A DNA stretch of 64,000 nt from Romboutsia maritimum (GCF_002251085.2 NZ_NOJZ02000006.1:1-64000), one strand, 5' to 3'. Positions 17,938-27,150 are shown, counted from the stretch's first letter. Program-made: numbers and translations. Notes: generated from the letters alone by a model not told the origin.

Positions 17938-17982
17938 ACCCCCTTCTTACGGTTATAATTATATTTTTAGTAAAAAGGGGGT
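17938..17982 (-). terminator. Terminator-like hairpin overlapping the yqzL ribosome-binding site
   Basis: Inverted repeat 17970-17982 with 17938-17950 (ACCCCC/GGGGGT core, 12 of 13 paired), followed on the minus strand by TTTTT. It lies just after the mgtE stop, so it looks like the mgtE terminator. Its 3' arm is also the SD of yqzL. Confidence 0.7.
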
Positions 17983-18000
17983 AAATAATACATGAAGTTA

Positions 18001-19380
18001 TTAAACAATTTTTGACAATAACAAAGTTATTGTTATGAAGTATACTATAACACCTGTTATATCAAGTACCGTAGATATTAATGGTGCTGAAATTATGGAA
18101 GGATCTACATCTAATTTTTTTAATAAAACTGGCATAAATGCCCCTATCATCGACCCAACTATCATATTTATAAATAAAGATATAGATACAACTAATATTA
18201 TACTAATATCCTTTATAAATATAAAAGCAACTAATATTATTATTATGCTACATAATATTCCTATTATAAATCCTACTATACCTTCTCTTACTACACTGTT
18301 AAAATCTAAATCCTTATTAGATAATGCCATTACTGTAAGCGCTGATGATTGAGTACCAATATTTCCACCCATTCCTATTACTACAGGAATGAAAAATACT
18401 AATACGTCATACGTAGGATTCATTATAAAATCTAAATTTGAAAGTATTAAAGTAGATAATAACCCTCCTATTAATGTTATAATAAGCCATGGAATTCTAG
18501 CTCTTACAGAAGAAATTATTTGCTCTTTTGGATTAGGATTCACCTTTTCCACTGCTTCTCTTTCATGTTCAGAAGTTCCTGCAAATTTATACATATCCTC
18601 TGTTGCTTCCTCTTCCATTACATCAATTATATCATCTACAGTTATTATTCCTTTTAGCTTTTGTTGTCTATCTATAACTGGTATTGCTATTAAATTATAC
18701 TTTGACACTAATCTAACAGCTTCTTCTCTATCTTCATCAACATAAACAGAAATTATATTTTCACTCATTAAATCTTCTACAATAGTTGCATCTCTAGATG
18801 TTATCAATTCTCTTAAAGATAAAACACCTACTAATCTATCTTCATTATCAACTACATAGATATAATAAATAGTTTCTGCATCTTCTGCATTTTCTCTCAT
18901 ATGTTCAATAGCTTCTTTAGCAGTTACATGCTTATTAATGGCAATATAACCAGTTGTCATTATACCTCCAGAAGATTCTTCTTCATAAAATAAAAGTTCT
19001 TTTACATCATCTGCATCTTCTTGACTTAAAAGTTCCATTATTTCTTCTCTTTCATCTTCTTCTAATTGACTCAATATATCCGCCATATCATCAAGAGACA
19101 TTAATTCCAAAATATTTCTTTTATGATCTATATCTATTTTTGATATTATGGCACTAAAAAACTCTACATCACTTTCTTCTAATATCGATGCTGCCATATC
19201 TATTGGAAGAACTTCAAATAATTTTATTTTCATGTCTTCGTCTAGATGTTCCATTATGTCAAATATATCTATTATATGATATTCTTCTAATAATTCTCTT
19301 AAATCTAAAATTTTATTATTTTCAATTAAAATTTTCACTTCGCTCAACAAATCTTTGGAAGCATCCTCTTTCCTATCCAT
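18001..19380 (-). CDS. mgtE: Magnesium transporter MgtE
   Basis: 459 aa. The N-terminal acidic superhelical MgtE_N domain (to about 130; DDMADILSQLEEDEREEIME) is followed by a CBS pair (about 135-255; IYYIYVVDNEDRLVGVLSLR and LIAIPVIDRQQKLKGIITVD). Five membrane helices follow from about 285, with the conserved GNIGTQSSALTVMAL. It is a homodimeric Mg2+ channel gated by Mg2+ binding to the cytosolic domains. The frame opens at GTG 19389, but AAAGGTGG places the start at ATG 19380. It separates era from yqzL-recO. Confidence 0.95.
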   Translation of the reverse strand: MDRKEDASKDLLSEVKILIENNKILDLRELLEEYHIIDIFDIMEHLDEDMKIKLFEVLPIDMAASILEESDVEFFSAIISKIDIDHKRNILELMSLDDMADILSQLEEDEREEIMELLSQEDADDVKELLFYEEESSGGIMTTGYIAINKHVTAKEAIEHMRENAEDAETIYYIYVVDNEDRLVGVLSLRELITSRDATIVEDLMSENIISVYVDEDREEAVRLVSKYNLIAIPVIDRQQKLKGIITVDDIIDVMEEEATEDMYKFAGTSEHEREAVEKVNPNPKEQIISSVRARIPWLIITLIGGLLSTLILSNLDFIMNPTYDVLVFFIPVVIGMGGNIGTQSSALTVMALSNKDLDFNSVVREGIVGFIIGILCSIIIILVAFIFIKDISIILVVSISLFINMIVGSMIGAFMPVLLKKLDVDPSIISAPLISTVLDITGVIVYFITITLLLSKIV

Positions 19381-19391
19381 ACAATCCACCT

Positions 19392-20282
19392 TTATTTATC
19401 AGTATATCCAAAATTACTTACGTAATTTTGTAAGTTTCTCCAGTTTTCTTTTACTTTAACCCATAACTGAAGATTTATTTGTGATCCTAAAAGCAGTTCC
19501 ATATCTTCTCTAGCTGCCTTACCTATACCTTTTAATTTTCTACCATTTTTCCCAATTATAATACCTTTATGTGAATCTCTTTCACAATAAATCACTGCTG
19601 AAACATCAACAATTTCTTTATCTTTTCTTGATTTCATTTTTTCTATTTCAACAGCAACACCATGAGGTATTTCATCATGAACATAATGAAGAACTTTTTC
19701 TCTTATTAATTCTGATACTAATACTCTTTCTGGCTGATCAGTAATCATATAGTCAGGGAAGTATTTTGGCCCTTCTTCTAAAGAATTTTGTATTACTTTT
19801 AGTAATTCTTTTACATTTCTACCTTTTAATGCAGATATCGGTACTATTTCTTTAAACAATTTTTCTGAATGATACATTTTCATTAAATCAAACAAATCAG
19901 ATTCTTCTAATTGATCTATTTTATTTAAAACTAAAACTATAGGAGTGTTTATATTTCTTAAGTCTTCTATTATCTTTCTATCTCCAGGTCCTATTTTTTT
20001 AGATTCATCTACAACAAATAATACTAAATCTACATTTTTGAATGCATCTGTAGCAGATTTCACCATAAACTCTCCTAGTTTATTTTTAGGTTTATGTATA
20101 CCTGGTGTATCTAAAAATACGATTTGACACTTTTCATCTGTATATACTGCCTGTATTGTATTTCTTGTAGTTTGAGGTTTATCACTCATTATAGCTATTT
20201 TTTCTCCTACTACATTATTCATAAGAGTAGACTTCCCTACGTTTGGTCTTCCTACTATACTAACAAATCCTGATTTAAACAT
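19392..20282 (-). CDS. era: GTPase Era
   Basis: 296 aa. G1 GRPNVGKST near residue 11, switch II DTPGIHKPK, G4 NKID, and a C-terminal KH domain (VIYCERDSHKGIIIGKNGRK). It acts in 16S rRNA 3'-end maturation and 30S assembly. It begins 30 bases after cdd and ends 12 bases before mgtE, with which it is probably co-transcribed. Confidence 0.97.
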   Translation of the reverse strand: MFKSGFVSIVGRPNVGKSTLMNNVVGEKIAIMSDKPQTTRNTIQAVYTDEKCQIVFLDTPGIHKPKNKLGEFMVKSATDAFKNVDLVLFVVDESKKIGPGDRKIIEDLRNINTPIVLVLNKIDQLEESDLFDLMKMYHSEKLFKEIVPISALKGRNVKELLKVIQNSLEEGPKYFPDYMITDQPERVLVSELIREKVLHYVHDEIPHGVAVEIEKMKSRKDKEIVDVSAVIYCERDSHKGIIIGKNGRKLKGIGKAAREDMELLLGSQINLQLWVKVKENWRNLQNYVSNFGYTDK

Positions 20283-20312
20283 TTATGATTCTCCTAACTT
20301 CTTCTTGTGTAA

Positions 20313-20723
20313 TTATTCTATTTCTTTAAAGTCACTTCCTGAAAAATAATTTGGTATTAAATCACTTATTTTACATTCAATTATTTTTCCTTGTGTATAC
20401 CCAGTTATAATTCTTATATCTGGACCAAATTCTATTATTACCTGTCTACATATTCCACATGGATATGTTGATTCATCTTTTTCTGAATTATCACTAGCTA
20501 TAGCTATAGCCTCAATTTCTTTTTCACCTTCTGATATAGCTTTATATATAGCAGTTCTTTCAGCACAATTAGTTCCACCGAAAGATGCGCATTCTATATT
20601 ACAGCCAGTATAAACTTTACCATTCTTTGTAAGTAATGCTGCACCTACTCTAAATTTTGAATATGGGACATAAGAATTTTTTCTAGCATTTTCTGCTAAT
20701 TTAAGTAAACTTTTATTATCCAT
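20313..20723 (-). CDS. cdd: Cytidine deaminase
   Basis: 136 aa tetrameric-type cytidine deaminase. Zinc ligands Cys53 (in CAER, Glu55 as proton shuttle), Cys89 and Cys92 (PCGIC). It deaminates (deoxy)cytidine to uridine for pyrimidine salvage. TAGGAGG SD and ATG at 20723. The upstream gap holds the dgkA terminator. Confidence 0.96.
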   Translation of the reverse strand: MDNKSLLKLAENARKNSYVPYSKFRVGAALLTKNGKVYTGCNIECASFGGTNCAERTAIYKAISEGEKEIEAIAIASDNSEKDESTYPCGICRQVIIEFGPDIRIITGYTQGKIIECKISDLIPNYFSGSDFKEIE

Positions 20724-20880
20724 ATTATGCCTCCTATATATTTACATCATACTTTTTAATTTATATCTCTTTTTTAATATCTATAAATCTATATTATAAA
20801 AAATAGATATTAAATATTCTTATTTTCAATGTAATTTATTTTTTATTTATATTTTGGTTTAGTATATTACATTATAACAT
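20724..20880 (-). promoter_or_regulatory. cdd upstream region with 11-bp inverted repeat
   Basis: An AT-rich gap between the dgkA terminator and cdd. An 11-bp inverted repeat TTAATATCTAT/ATAGATATTAA (20774-20784 with 20803-20813) could be an operator. I could not choose a promoter with confidence. Confidence 0.3.
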
Positions 20881-20908
20881 AAAAAAAGAAGTCTTGCAGA
20901 CTTCTTTT
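20881..20908 (-). terminator. Terminator after the dgkA-PAP2 gene
   Basis: 11-bp stem AAAAGAAGTCT/AGACTTCTTTT (20884-20894 with 20898-20908), a 3-base loop and a T run on the minus strand. Confidence 0.85.
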
Positions 20909-20958
20909 CAAGCTGACGTCTACTATATAAGCTAATCTAAAACTAATTAAGTAAATCA

Positions 20959-21675
20959 TCAATAAAAATTTCCTATTTGGAATACTAACATAGCCACTAA
21001 AACACCTAATAACGCTCCTGCTACAGTTTCCCAAAATGTATGTATCTTTCCTTCTATCCTACTTTGTGCTACTAAAACCGCCATTAAATACGCTAAAGTA
21101 TACGCTACTACTCTCTCTGTCATAAATGTAATAGCTGTAGCCATCGCAAATGCTAAAGCTGCGTGACCGCTAGGCATACCTCCTTTTAAAGGAGTCCCTG
21201 TTGAAGTCATTGTTTTAACAACTACAACTGCAATTAATACTAATACTATACAAATTAAAGTTATATGGGGCTCTGACCTTCTAATTGTGTAAAGTAATGA
21301 TGTAGATAAATCTGTTAATTCATCATAAAATAATATATATCCTACAATAACAGAATTCAAAGCTGCTATTAATACGCCTCCAGCTGCTACATCTTTTGCT
21401 ATTTTCGCAAGAACATGATATTCATCAGTTATCATATCAATAGTTTTCTCTATGGCTGTATTAAACATTTCTGATATTACTACTAAACTTATAGAAAATA
21501 TTAATATAAGCATTTCTACCTTGCTTAAATCAAAGAATAAACTACCTAAAAATACTAATACTGCTACAAAGTAATGTATCTTCATATTTCTTTCAAATTT
21601 AAAAGTATATAAAATTCCTTCTATTGCTGCATTAAAAGCTTTTACTAGTCCCTGGCGAGTTTTTCCTGTTTTCAT
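20959..21675 (-). CDS. dgkA: Undecaprenol/diacylglycerol kinase fused to a PAP2 phosphatase
   Basis: 238 aa, about twice a normal DgkA. Residues 1-120 are a three-helix DgkA domain with the catalytic EMFNTAIE (69-76). Residues about 135-238 form a PAP2-like domain with PSGH (168-171) and SRIEGKIH (205-212). In the third motif the usual Asp four residues after the His is Glu216. The fusion joins a lipid kinase to a putative lipid (pyro)phosphatase, so it could recycle undecaprenyl phosphate from either side. It sits between ybeY and cdd, the usual dgkA position. Start ATG 21675 with GGGAG. Confidence 0.9.
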   Translation of the reverse strand: MKTGKTRQGLVKAFNAAIEGILYTFKFERNMKIHYFVAVLVFLGSLFFDLSKVEMLILIFSISLVVISEMFNTAIEKTIDMITDEYHVLAKIAKDVAAGGVLIAALNSVIVGYILFYDELTDLSTSLLYTIRRSEPHITLICIVLVLIAVVVVKTMTSTGTPLKGGMPSGHAALAFAMATAITFMTERVVAYTLAYLMAVLVAQSRIEGKIHTFWETVAGALLGVLVAMLVFQIGNFY

Positions 21676-21680
21676 AAAAC

Positions 21681-22139
21681 TTACTCCCTTGTTATGCTTA
21701 ACTTATTTAATATATGTTCTTCCTTTTCTCTCATTTCTTTAGTATTTTCTTCTGTATCATGATCATATCCTAAAAGATGGAACATACTATGACATACTAA
21801 AAAGCATACTTCTCTTTCAAAGCTATGATTATATTCTTGACTTTGTTCAAATGCTCTTTCTAAAGATACAACTATATCACCTAAAGATTCTTCTTCTAGC
21901 TCAACATCAAATTCTTCAGTTAAAAGAGGAAATGATAATACATCTGTTGGTCTATCTACACCTCTATAATCTCGGTTTAGTTCATGTATTTCTTTATTAT
22001 CTACAAATGATAAACTAACTTCATAGCTATCATCATATCCTTCATAATCTAAGCATTCTACTATTATATCCTTTATTTTTTCTAATAATTCTTCACTAAC
22101 CTTCATCTTATCTTGTCTATCATCTAATATCAATTCCAT
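21681..22139 (-). CDS. ybeY: Endoribonuclease YbeY
   Basis: 152 aa single-domain metal-dependent RNase. The zinc motif His117-x3-His121-x5-His127 (HSMFHLLGYDH) and the upstream RPTDVLSFPL are intact. Role: 16S rRNA 3' processing and 70S quality control. It lies between phoH and dgkA with gaps of 25 and 5 bases, so the three are one transcript. Confidence 0.95.
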   Translation of the reverse strand: MELILDDRQDKMKVSEELLEKIKDIIVECLDYEGYDDSYEVSLSFVDNKEIHELNRDYRGVDRPTDVLSFPLLTEEFDVELEEESLGDIVVSLERAFEQSQEYNHSFEREVCFLVCHSMFHLLGYDHDTEENTKEMREKEEHILNKLSITRE

Positions 22140-22164
22140 TTATTGCACCTACTTCTTCCTTAGT

Positions 22165-23136
22165 TTACTTATTTTTTGTATTACTTATTTTATCAAATTC
22201 TTCATATGCTCTTATTATTCTTTGAACCAATTCATGTCTTACAACATCTCGTTCTGTCAACATTATAGAGCCTATTCCTTGAACATTTTTAAGTATTTTT
22301 GTAGCTTGTAAAAGTCCACTTTTCTTCTTTTCTGGCAAATCAGTTTGAGTTAAGTCTCCTGTTACTACAGCCTTAGATCCAAATCCTAATCTAGTTAAAA
22401 ACATCTTCATTTGTTCTGGTGTTGTATTTTGTGCTTCATCTAATATTATAAATGCATTATCTAAAGTTCTCCCTCTCATAAATGCTAAAGGTGCCACTTC
22501 TATAGTTCCTCTTTCTAGGTATTTATTAAATTTATCTGGACCTATCATCTCAAATAACGCATCATATAGTGGTCTTAAATATGGATCAACCTTATCTTTT
22601 AAATCTCCAGGTAAAAATCCCAAACTTTCTCCTGCTTCTACAGCTGGTCTTGTTAATATAATTCTACTTACTTCGTCTCTTTTAAATGCCTTCACTGCCA
22701 TAGCAACTGCAAGATATGTTTTACCTGTACCTGCAGGACCTATTCCAAATGTTATATCATTTGAATTTATAAGATTTATGTACTCTTTTTGCCCCAAAGT
22801 CTTAGGTTGTATAGATTTTCCTTTTTGAGTTACAATAATTGTACCTTCTAAATCTTTTATTTTTTGTTCACTTCCCTCACATAATAAAGATAAAGAATAA
22901 GATATACTTTGCTTATCTAAACTATTTCCTCTAGATACAATTTTATGTAGTTCATTCATAAGTTTTATAGCTGAATCTACATTTTTTTCTTCACCCATTA
23001 AGACTATATTTCCTTCTCTTAATATCACATCTATGTTTAAAGTTTTTTCTATAAGTTTTATATTTTCATCGAGTTTACCAAACAATTCCTTTTCAAAGTT
23101 TTCTTCTGATACAACAAATTTTTTTTGTATTATCAA
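22165..23136 (-). CDS. phoH: PhoH-like ATPase
   Basis: 323 aa. An N-terminal KH-like segment precedes the PhoH NTPase core: Walker A GPAGTGKT (133-140), ILTRPAVEAGESLGFLPGD, and Walker B FIILDEAQNTTPEQMK. Probably RNA-associated, as suggested by linkage to ybeY. The start is TTG 23136 with an ideal AAGGAGG ten bases upstream. Confidence 0.93.
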   Translation of the reverse strand: MIIQKKFVVSEENFEKELFGKLDENIKLIEKTLNIDVILREGNIVLMGEEKNVDSAIKLMNELHKIVSRGNSLDKQSISYSLSLLCEGSEQKIKDLEGTIIVTQKGKSIQPKTLGQKEYINLINSNDITFGIGPAGTGKTYLAVAMAVKAFKRDEVSRIILTRPAVEAGESLGFLPGDLKDKVDPYLRPLYDALFEMIGPDKFNKYLERGTIEVAPLAFMRGRTLDNAFIILDEAQNTTPEQMKMFLTRLGFGSKAVVTGDLTQTDLPEKKKSGLLQATKILKNVQGIGSIMLTERDVVRHELVQRIIRAYEEFDKISNTKNK

Positions 23137-23165
23137 TTGAATTCTTCCTCCTTAAGTCTTTGTTA

Positions 23166-24455
23166 TTAATTTTGTTTGTTATCTGTTTTTCCAGTATCAT
23201 TATTTTGCTCTTTAAATTCATTTCTTATATCATTTTTAGGTATTTTTTCAGGATTTGAAGGTAATACTTCTTCTTTATCCTTTGGAATACTTTGTTCTTT
23301 AAGAATTTGCTCTGCCTCTGCCTTACTTAAAGAATAAATTTTAGCTATATTTTCACTTGTTTGAACTGTCACTACATATTCTAACACATTTTTATTAACT
23401 TTGTAGTTGTGTTTAACATCAACTATTCTAGCAGCTGGCGGAATTTTATACTCCAAGTCTTTTAATGCTTGTTTTTCTAATTCTGTTTTAAGTTCTTTCT
23501 TATCTTTTTCTACTTTAATATCTTTAGTTTCATAAAAAATACTCTTATTTATTTTTAAAGGAAATGTATAATTGCCTAATTTCAATTTTATTTCTTTATT
23601 TTCTATTGAATAATCATTATATTTTATATTTCTTCTAATTGTAAATTTTTTATCATAAAAACTTATTGTATATATATTTTTACTATCTCCTGTTTTCTCT
23701 TTTTTAGTATTTAAATAGCTTGAACTTTTTTTAGATTCATAAAAAGTACTTGCCCAAACTTCAGGAATAGATTTTGTATTTGAACCATTAACTAAAACAT
23801 CACCTTTTTGTACTATATCTCCAGTATCAACAGCAGAATTACCACTTCTTGGTATGACCCTCTCTATTATACCATCTTTCGAAGCAATTATATTACAATA
23901 ATTTGACTCTTCAGTTGATTTTAATGATTCCGCTTTTTTAGTTATAGTTACAAATACATTAGTCCCCTTTACATTTATAGATACATATGCAACTTCATCA
24001 AACTTAGACATTACATGATCTCTTACTTCTTTTCTATCTATACTGTTTTTATATACCCCTGGTTTGAGTCCTACTTTATACAATTCCTTCCTTACTTCTT
24101 CCTTTTTTATACCTTCAGGTATTTGTATGTATATATCAGTTGTAAATTGTGATGTCATCATTAATAAAATCAAAGATGCCAGTGCACAAATCCACATTCC
24201 TTTATGCTTGTATATCCTTTTTACAACAAAAGGTATCCCTGTTTTTTGTTTAATTTTAACTTCAAATTTACTTCCTCTATATACTTTCTTAAAAGCTTTT
24301 ATATCTAATCTGTCTACATAAAATTGAATTTTAGTTTGACTTATTCTACTTACATTATAAACATTTATTTTATTTCTTATAAGATGATTTAAAAAATGTT
24401 CAGTCCCTATTCCCTCAACAGTTATAATGTAGTATCCTCTTATATAGCTTATCAC
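23166..24455 (-). CDS. yqfD: Sporulation protein YqfD
   Basis: 429 aa. A cytoplasmic N-terminus (MISYIRGYYIITVEGIGTE), one membrane helix at about 87-105 (MWICALASLILLMM), then a long extracytoplasmic part with repeated beta elements (DIYIQIPEGIKKEEV) and a charged, Gln/Asn-rich tail. The family is required at an intermediate stage of sporulation. GTG start with AGGAGG. It is paired with yqfC 12 bases upstream, as in Bacillus. Confidence 0.9.
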   Translation of the reverse strand: MISYIRGYYIITVEGIGTEHFLNHLIRNKINVYNVSRISQTKIQFYVDRLDIKAFKKVYRGSKFEVKIKQKTGIPFVVKRIYKHKGMWICALASLILLMMTSQFTTDIYIQIPEGIKKEEVRKELYKVGLKPGVYKNSIDRKEVRDHVMSKFDEVAYVSINVKGTNVFVTITKKAESLKSTEESNYCNIIASKDGIIERVIPRSGNSAVDTGDIVQKGDVLVNGSNTKSIPEVWASTFYESKKSSSYLNTKKEKTGDSKNIYTISFYDKKFTIRRNIKYNDYSIENKEIKLKLGNYTFPLKINKSIFYETKDIKVEKDKKELKTELEKQALKDLEYKIPPAARIVDVKHNYKVNKNVLEYVVTVQTSENIAKIYSLSKAEAEQILKEQSIPKDKEEVLPSNPEKIPKNDIRNEFKEQNNDTGKTDNKQN

Positions 24456-24467
24456 TTGTATCTCCTC

Positions 24468-24704
24468 CTAATCTATATATTCAATACTATATATAATTCC
24501 TTTTATCCCAATTTCACTATCTGTAATATATTTTAATAGTAATTTGTCTCCCGATATCTTTATTGACTTAATTTTTGTTTTTATTTTTATTAAGTTAGTA
24601 TCATAAGTTATTATAGATAAGTAATTTTCTATACTAATAAATGTATTTCCTATAGTAGTCACAGTTGGTTGGTTTACTTGTAAATCCGTTGATATATCCA
24701 CCAT
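24468..24704 (-). CDS. yqfC: Sporulation protein YqfC (YabP family)
   Basis: 78 aa, all-beta YabP/YqfC fold. The pattern VTTIGNTFISIENYLSIITY, then LIKIKTKIKSIKISGDKLLL, matches YqfC. Normally sigma-E controlled; I found no convincing sigma-E promoter in the 149-base upstream gap. AAGGAGG precedes the ATG at 24704. Confidence 0.85.
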   Translation of the reverse strand: MVDISTDLQVNQPTVTTIGNTFISIENYLSIITYDTNLIKIKTKIKSIKISGDKLLLKYITDSEIGIKGIIYSIEYID

Positions 24705-24853
24705 ACATATACCTCCTTACTATATTTTATGTTTTTAATTTCCTTAAATTACTTTTTTTAAATTTTTATATCATCAGCCTGGAAACTTATAAAACTATTT
24801 AGAATAAACTACATATATATGTTTTAAATATTATTATAAGAAAGGATGAGTCT

Positions 24854-25813
24854 ATGAAAAATATGTTTATAAGCATAGTTCAAAAATGTATATGTGTAGA
24901 TTTCTTACTTAATGCATTATTAAGGTCAAATTCTTATAACTATTTCACATTATTGTCTACTATAAAAGAGGAAAATTTAAGAAACATAAAAATCATCTGT
25001 TATTTATATGAATATTTATTTAAAGATGTGTTAGTACTTGATAATATAAGTTCGATAAAGATTGATAAACTCCATGAAAATAGATTTAACTCACTATTAG
25101 AACTTTATTTAAAAATAATCTCAGAACTTAATACCATATACAACTATAACTTTAATTTTTTCTATCGACAAATTGTAAGAAGCCTTACAAACAGTTATTT
25201 TAACTTAGTTTCTTCTATTCATTATTTATGTTATACTCAACCTAGTGATAATCATTACAGAAATAAATTTAGTTTTTTTAAGCCAGATGAAAATTATGGT
25301 ATTGGAAAAAAATCTAACGAACTTACTGTTGATGAAATGAGAAATATAGCAGCTATATGCATAAATATTTTTTTTGATTATTCATTATCAGATGAAGATA
25401 TATATAATGGAGGGTATGAAGTTTTTTTTGAAAATGATACAGAAAATAAATTTTATCAATTTTTCTTTAAATGTAATGATATTTTTTTTAAAGTCAGAAT
25501 ATTAAGTAAAGATTATACTGTATTTTATATGTACCAATCTTTAGATAATCCTTTAGAAATTTCCCCATCCATTACTAAAGATGACGCTAAAGTTTTTGCA
25601 GATTCTTATCTAAAAGAAAAGTTAAAAGATGATTTTAATAAATTAATATTTGATAAAGACTACTTAAATATATATTCTTATATGAATATTCCCGAATCAT
25701 ATAAATTTAAATATAACTTTAAAGATGAAAATGCTAAAACAAATTTTAATAAAGGTATATATATATCCATAGATGCTAAAAACTTCTTTGTTCAGGAAAT
25801 TTCATTATTATAA
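24854..25813 (+). CDS. Hypothetical protein, 319 aa, PepSY/YcdB-like C-terminus
   Basis: No family recognised with confidence. ATG 24854 after AAAGGATG. There is no signal peptide or membrane span. Residues 1-130 look all-alpha and rich in Tyr and Asn. Residues about 160-319 contain LTVDEMRNIAAICINIFFDY and a later ITKDDAKVFADSYLKEKL plus a terminal GIYISIDAKNFFVQEISLL. That arrangement (helix, then beta strands carrying a residue-by-residue 'ISIDA' step) resembles duplicated PepSY/YcdB-type units. This is inference. It is a single gene divergent from yqfC, closed by a shared terminator. Confidence 0.7.
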   Translation: MKNMFISIVQKCICVDFLLNALLRSNSYNYFTLLSTIKEENLRNIKIICYLYEYLFKDVLVLDNISSIKIDKLHENRFNSLLELYLKIISELNTIYNYNFNFFYRQIVRSLTNSYFNLVSSIHYLCYTQPSDNHYRNKFSFFKPDENYGIGKKSNELTVDEMRNIAAICINIFFDYSLSDEDIYNGGYEVFFENDTENKFYQFFFKCNDIFFKVRILSKDYTVFYMYQSLDNPLEISPSITKDDAKVFADSYLKEKLKDDFNKLIFDKDYLNIYSYMNIPESYKFKYNFKDENAKTNFNKGIYISIDAKNFFVQEISLL

Positions 25814-25821
25814 CTCAATCA

Positions 25822-25853
25822 AAAATACTGAGAATTTTACTTCTCAGTATTTT
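25822..25853. terminator. Bidirectional terminator between the 319-aa gene and hpf
   Basis: Perfect 13-bp stem AAAATACTGAGAA/TTCTCAGTATTTT (25822-25834 with 25841-25853). The A and T flanks serve both strands. Confidence 0.88.
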
Positions 25854-25866
25854 AAAATGGTTAAGA

Positions 25867-26415
25867 TTACTCATGTTCTATTACACCATAACCTCTAGTT
25901 TTTCTTTTGTACGCTATATTAATTTCATATGTATCCTGATTTCTGAACATATAGAAATTGTGTCCTAACAATTCCATTTGTAATATAGCCTCTTCTACGC
26001 TCATTGGTTTTACATTAAATTTTTTTCTTCTGTCAATAAATATTTCTTTTTCAAATGAATCTTCTTGTTCATTTATTTCTTCTTCCATTTCTATATTATC
26101 TAATCTTATACTTTTTTTACTTTGAGATTTATCTTTTAATCTATTCTTATATTTAACTATTTGTCTAGTAAGCTTATCATATACAATATCTATAGCTGAG
26201 TATAAATCAGGTTGAACTTCTTCAGCTCTTACTATAGGTCCTTTTATAGGTATTATAGTAACTTCTATTTTTTGTCTTTCTTTTTTTGCTCTCACTGTTA
26301 CTTTTATTTCTGATTCAGGTTCAAGGTATTTCTCTAATCTATTTATCTTGTCATTTATATAGGATTTTATCCCTTCTGTTAACTTCATTTGTCTTCCAGA
26401 TATTATTAATTCCAT
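25867..26415 (-). CDS. hpf: Ribosome hibernation promoting factor, long form
   Basis: 182 aa. N-terminal HPF/YfiA domain (MELIISGRQMKLTEGIKSYI, VRAKKERQKIEVTI), a linker of about 40 residues, then the C-terminal dimerisation domain (FNVKPMSVEEAILQME, LGHNFYMFRNQDTYEINIAY). Long-form HPF forms 100S ribosome dimers in stationary phase. The frame opens at TTG 26433, but the SD GGGAGAGG puts the start at ATG 26415. Confidence 0.95.
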   Translation of the reverse strand: MELIISGRQMKLTEGIKSYINDKINRLEKYLEPESEIKVTVRAKKERQKIEVTIIPIKGPIVRAEEVQPDLYSAIDIVYDKLTRQIVKYKNRLKDKSQSKKSIRLDNIEMEEEINEQEDSFEKEIFIDRRKKFNVKPMSVEEAILQMELLGHNFYMFRNQDTYEINIAYKRKTRGYGVIEHE

Positions 26416-26574
26416 AATAACCTCTCCCTTCAAACCATTAGATGAAATTTCTAGTTAATGCTATATTTTTTATTTATTTTAACATTATTGTATATGAAAA
26501 TATTCAAATTATATAGTCTATTTATTTTCTTCTTTATATGCTATCATTAAAATTAAAGGGTCTTTTTTAATACA

Positions 26575-27072
26575 CTATTTATTCATTACCCATATAAAAT
26601 AATTCAAAATTAAAGCACATAATAACCAAATTAAATATGGTACATTCAGATACATTGCTCTTTTGTCTAATTTACAAAATTTAAACATCATGATAATTAC
26701 TACAAATATTAAAATAACCAAGTCTATTAATGCTGTAAATCTTAAATCTAATCCAAAAAATAATATGCTCCACATAAAATTTAAAAATAACTGTAACCAA
26801 TAATAGAACATTGCATCTTTTACCTTAGCTGAGTCATAACCTTTTTTTAAGACTATATAAGATGATATTCCCATTAATATGTATAAAATTACCCAAACTA
26901 CCACAAATACAAAACTAGGTGGTGCAAATCCCGGTTTTATAAGTTGTGAATAATATGTAGATGTGTCTATACCTGCTAGTTTAGTAGCTATTAGTCTACT
27001 GCTATAACCTACGAGTAATGGTATTAACACACATATTAAAAATTTTCTAATTTCTTTAACTGATATAATCAA
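26575..27072 (-). CDS. tspO: TspO/MBR-family membrane protein
   Basis: 165 aa with five hydrophobic helices. TspO hallmarks: IKPGFAPPSFVFVVVWVILY, LMGISSY, and LFLNFMWSILFFGLD. The family binds porphyrins and is linked to oxidative-stress handling; the bacterial role is not settled. TTG start at 27072 after GAGGGGG. It stands alone between yqeY and hpf. Confidence 0.9.
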   Translation of the reverse strand: MIISVKEIRKFLICVLIPLLVGYSSRLIATKLAGIDTSTYYSQLIKPGFAPPSFVFVVVWVILYILMGISSYIVLKKGYDSAKVKDAMFYYWLQLFLNFMWSILFFGLDLRFTALIDLVILIFVVIIMMFKFCKLDKRAMYLNVPYLIWLLCALILNYFIWVMNK

Positions 27073-27150
27073 ATTTTTCCCCCTCTTTCAATTTCCTCTT
27101 TAGTTAATAAGTATGTACAAAAAGGAGTCATTATGATTATTTATAATATA

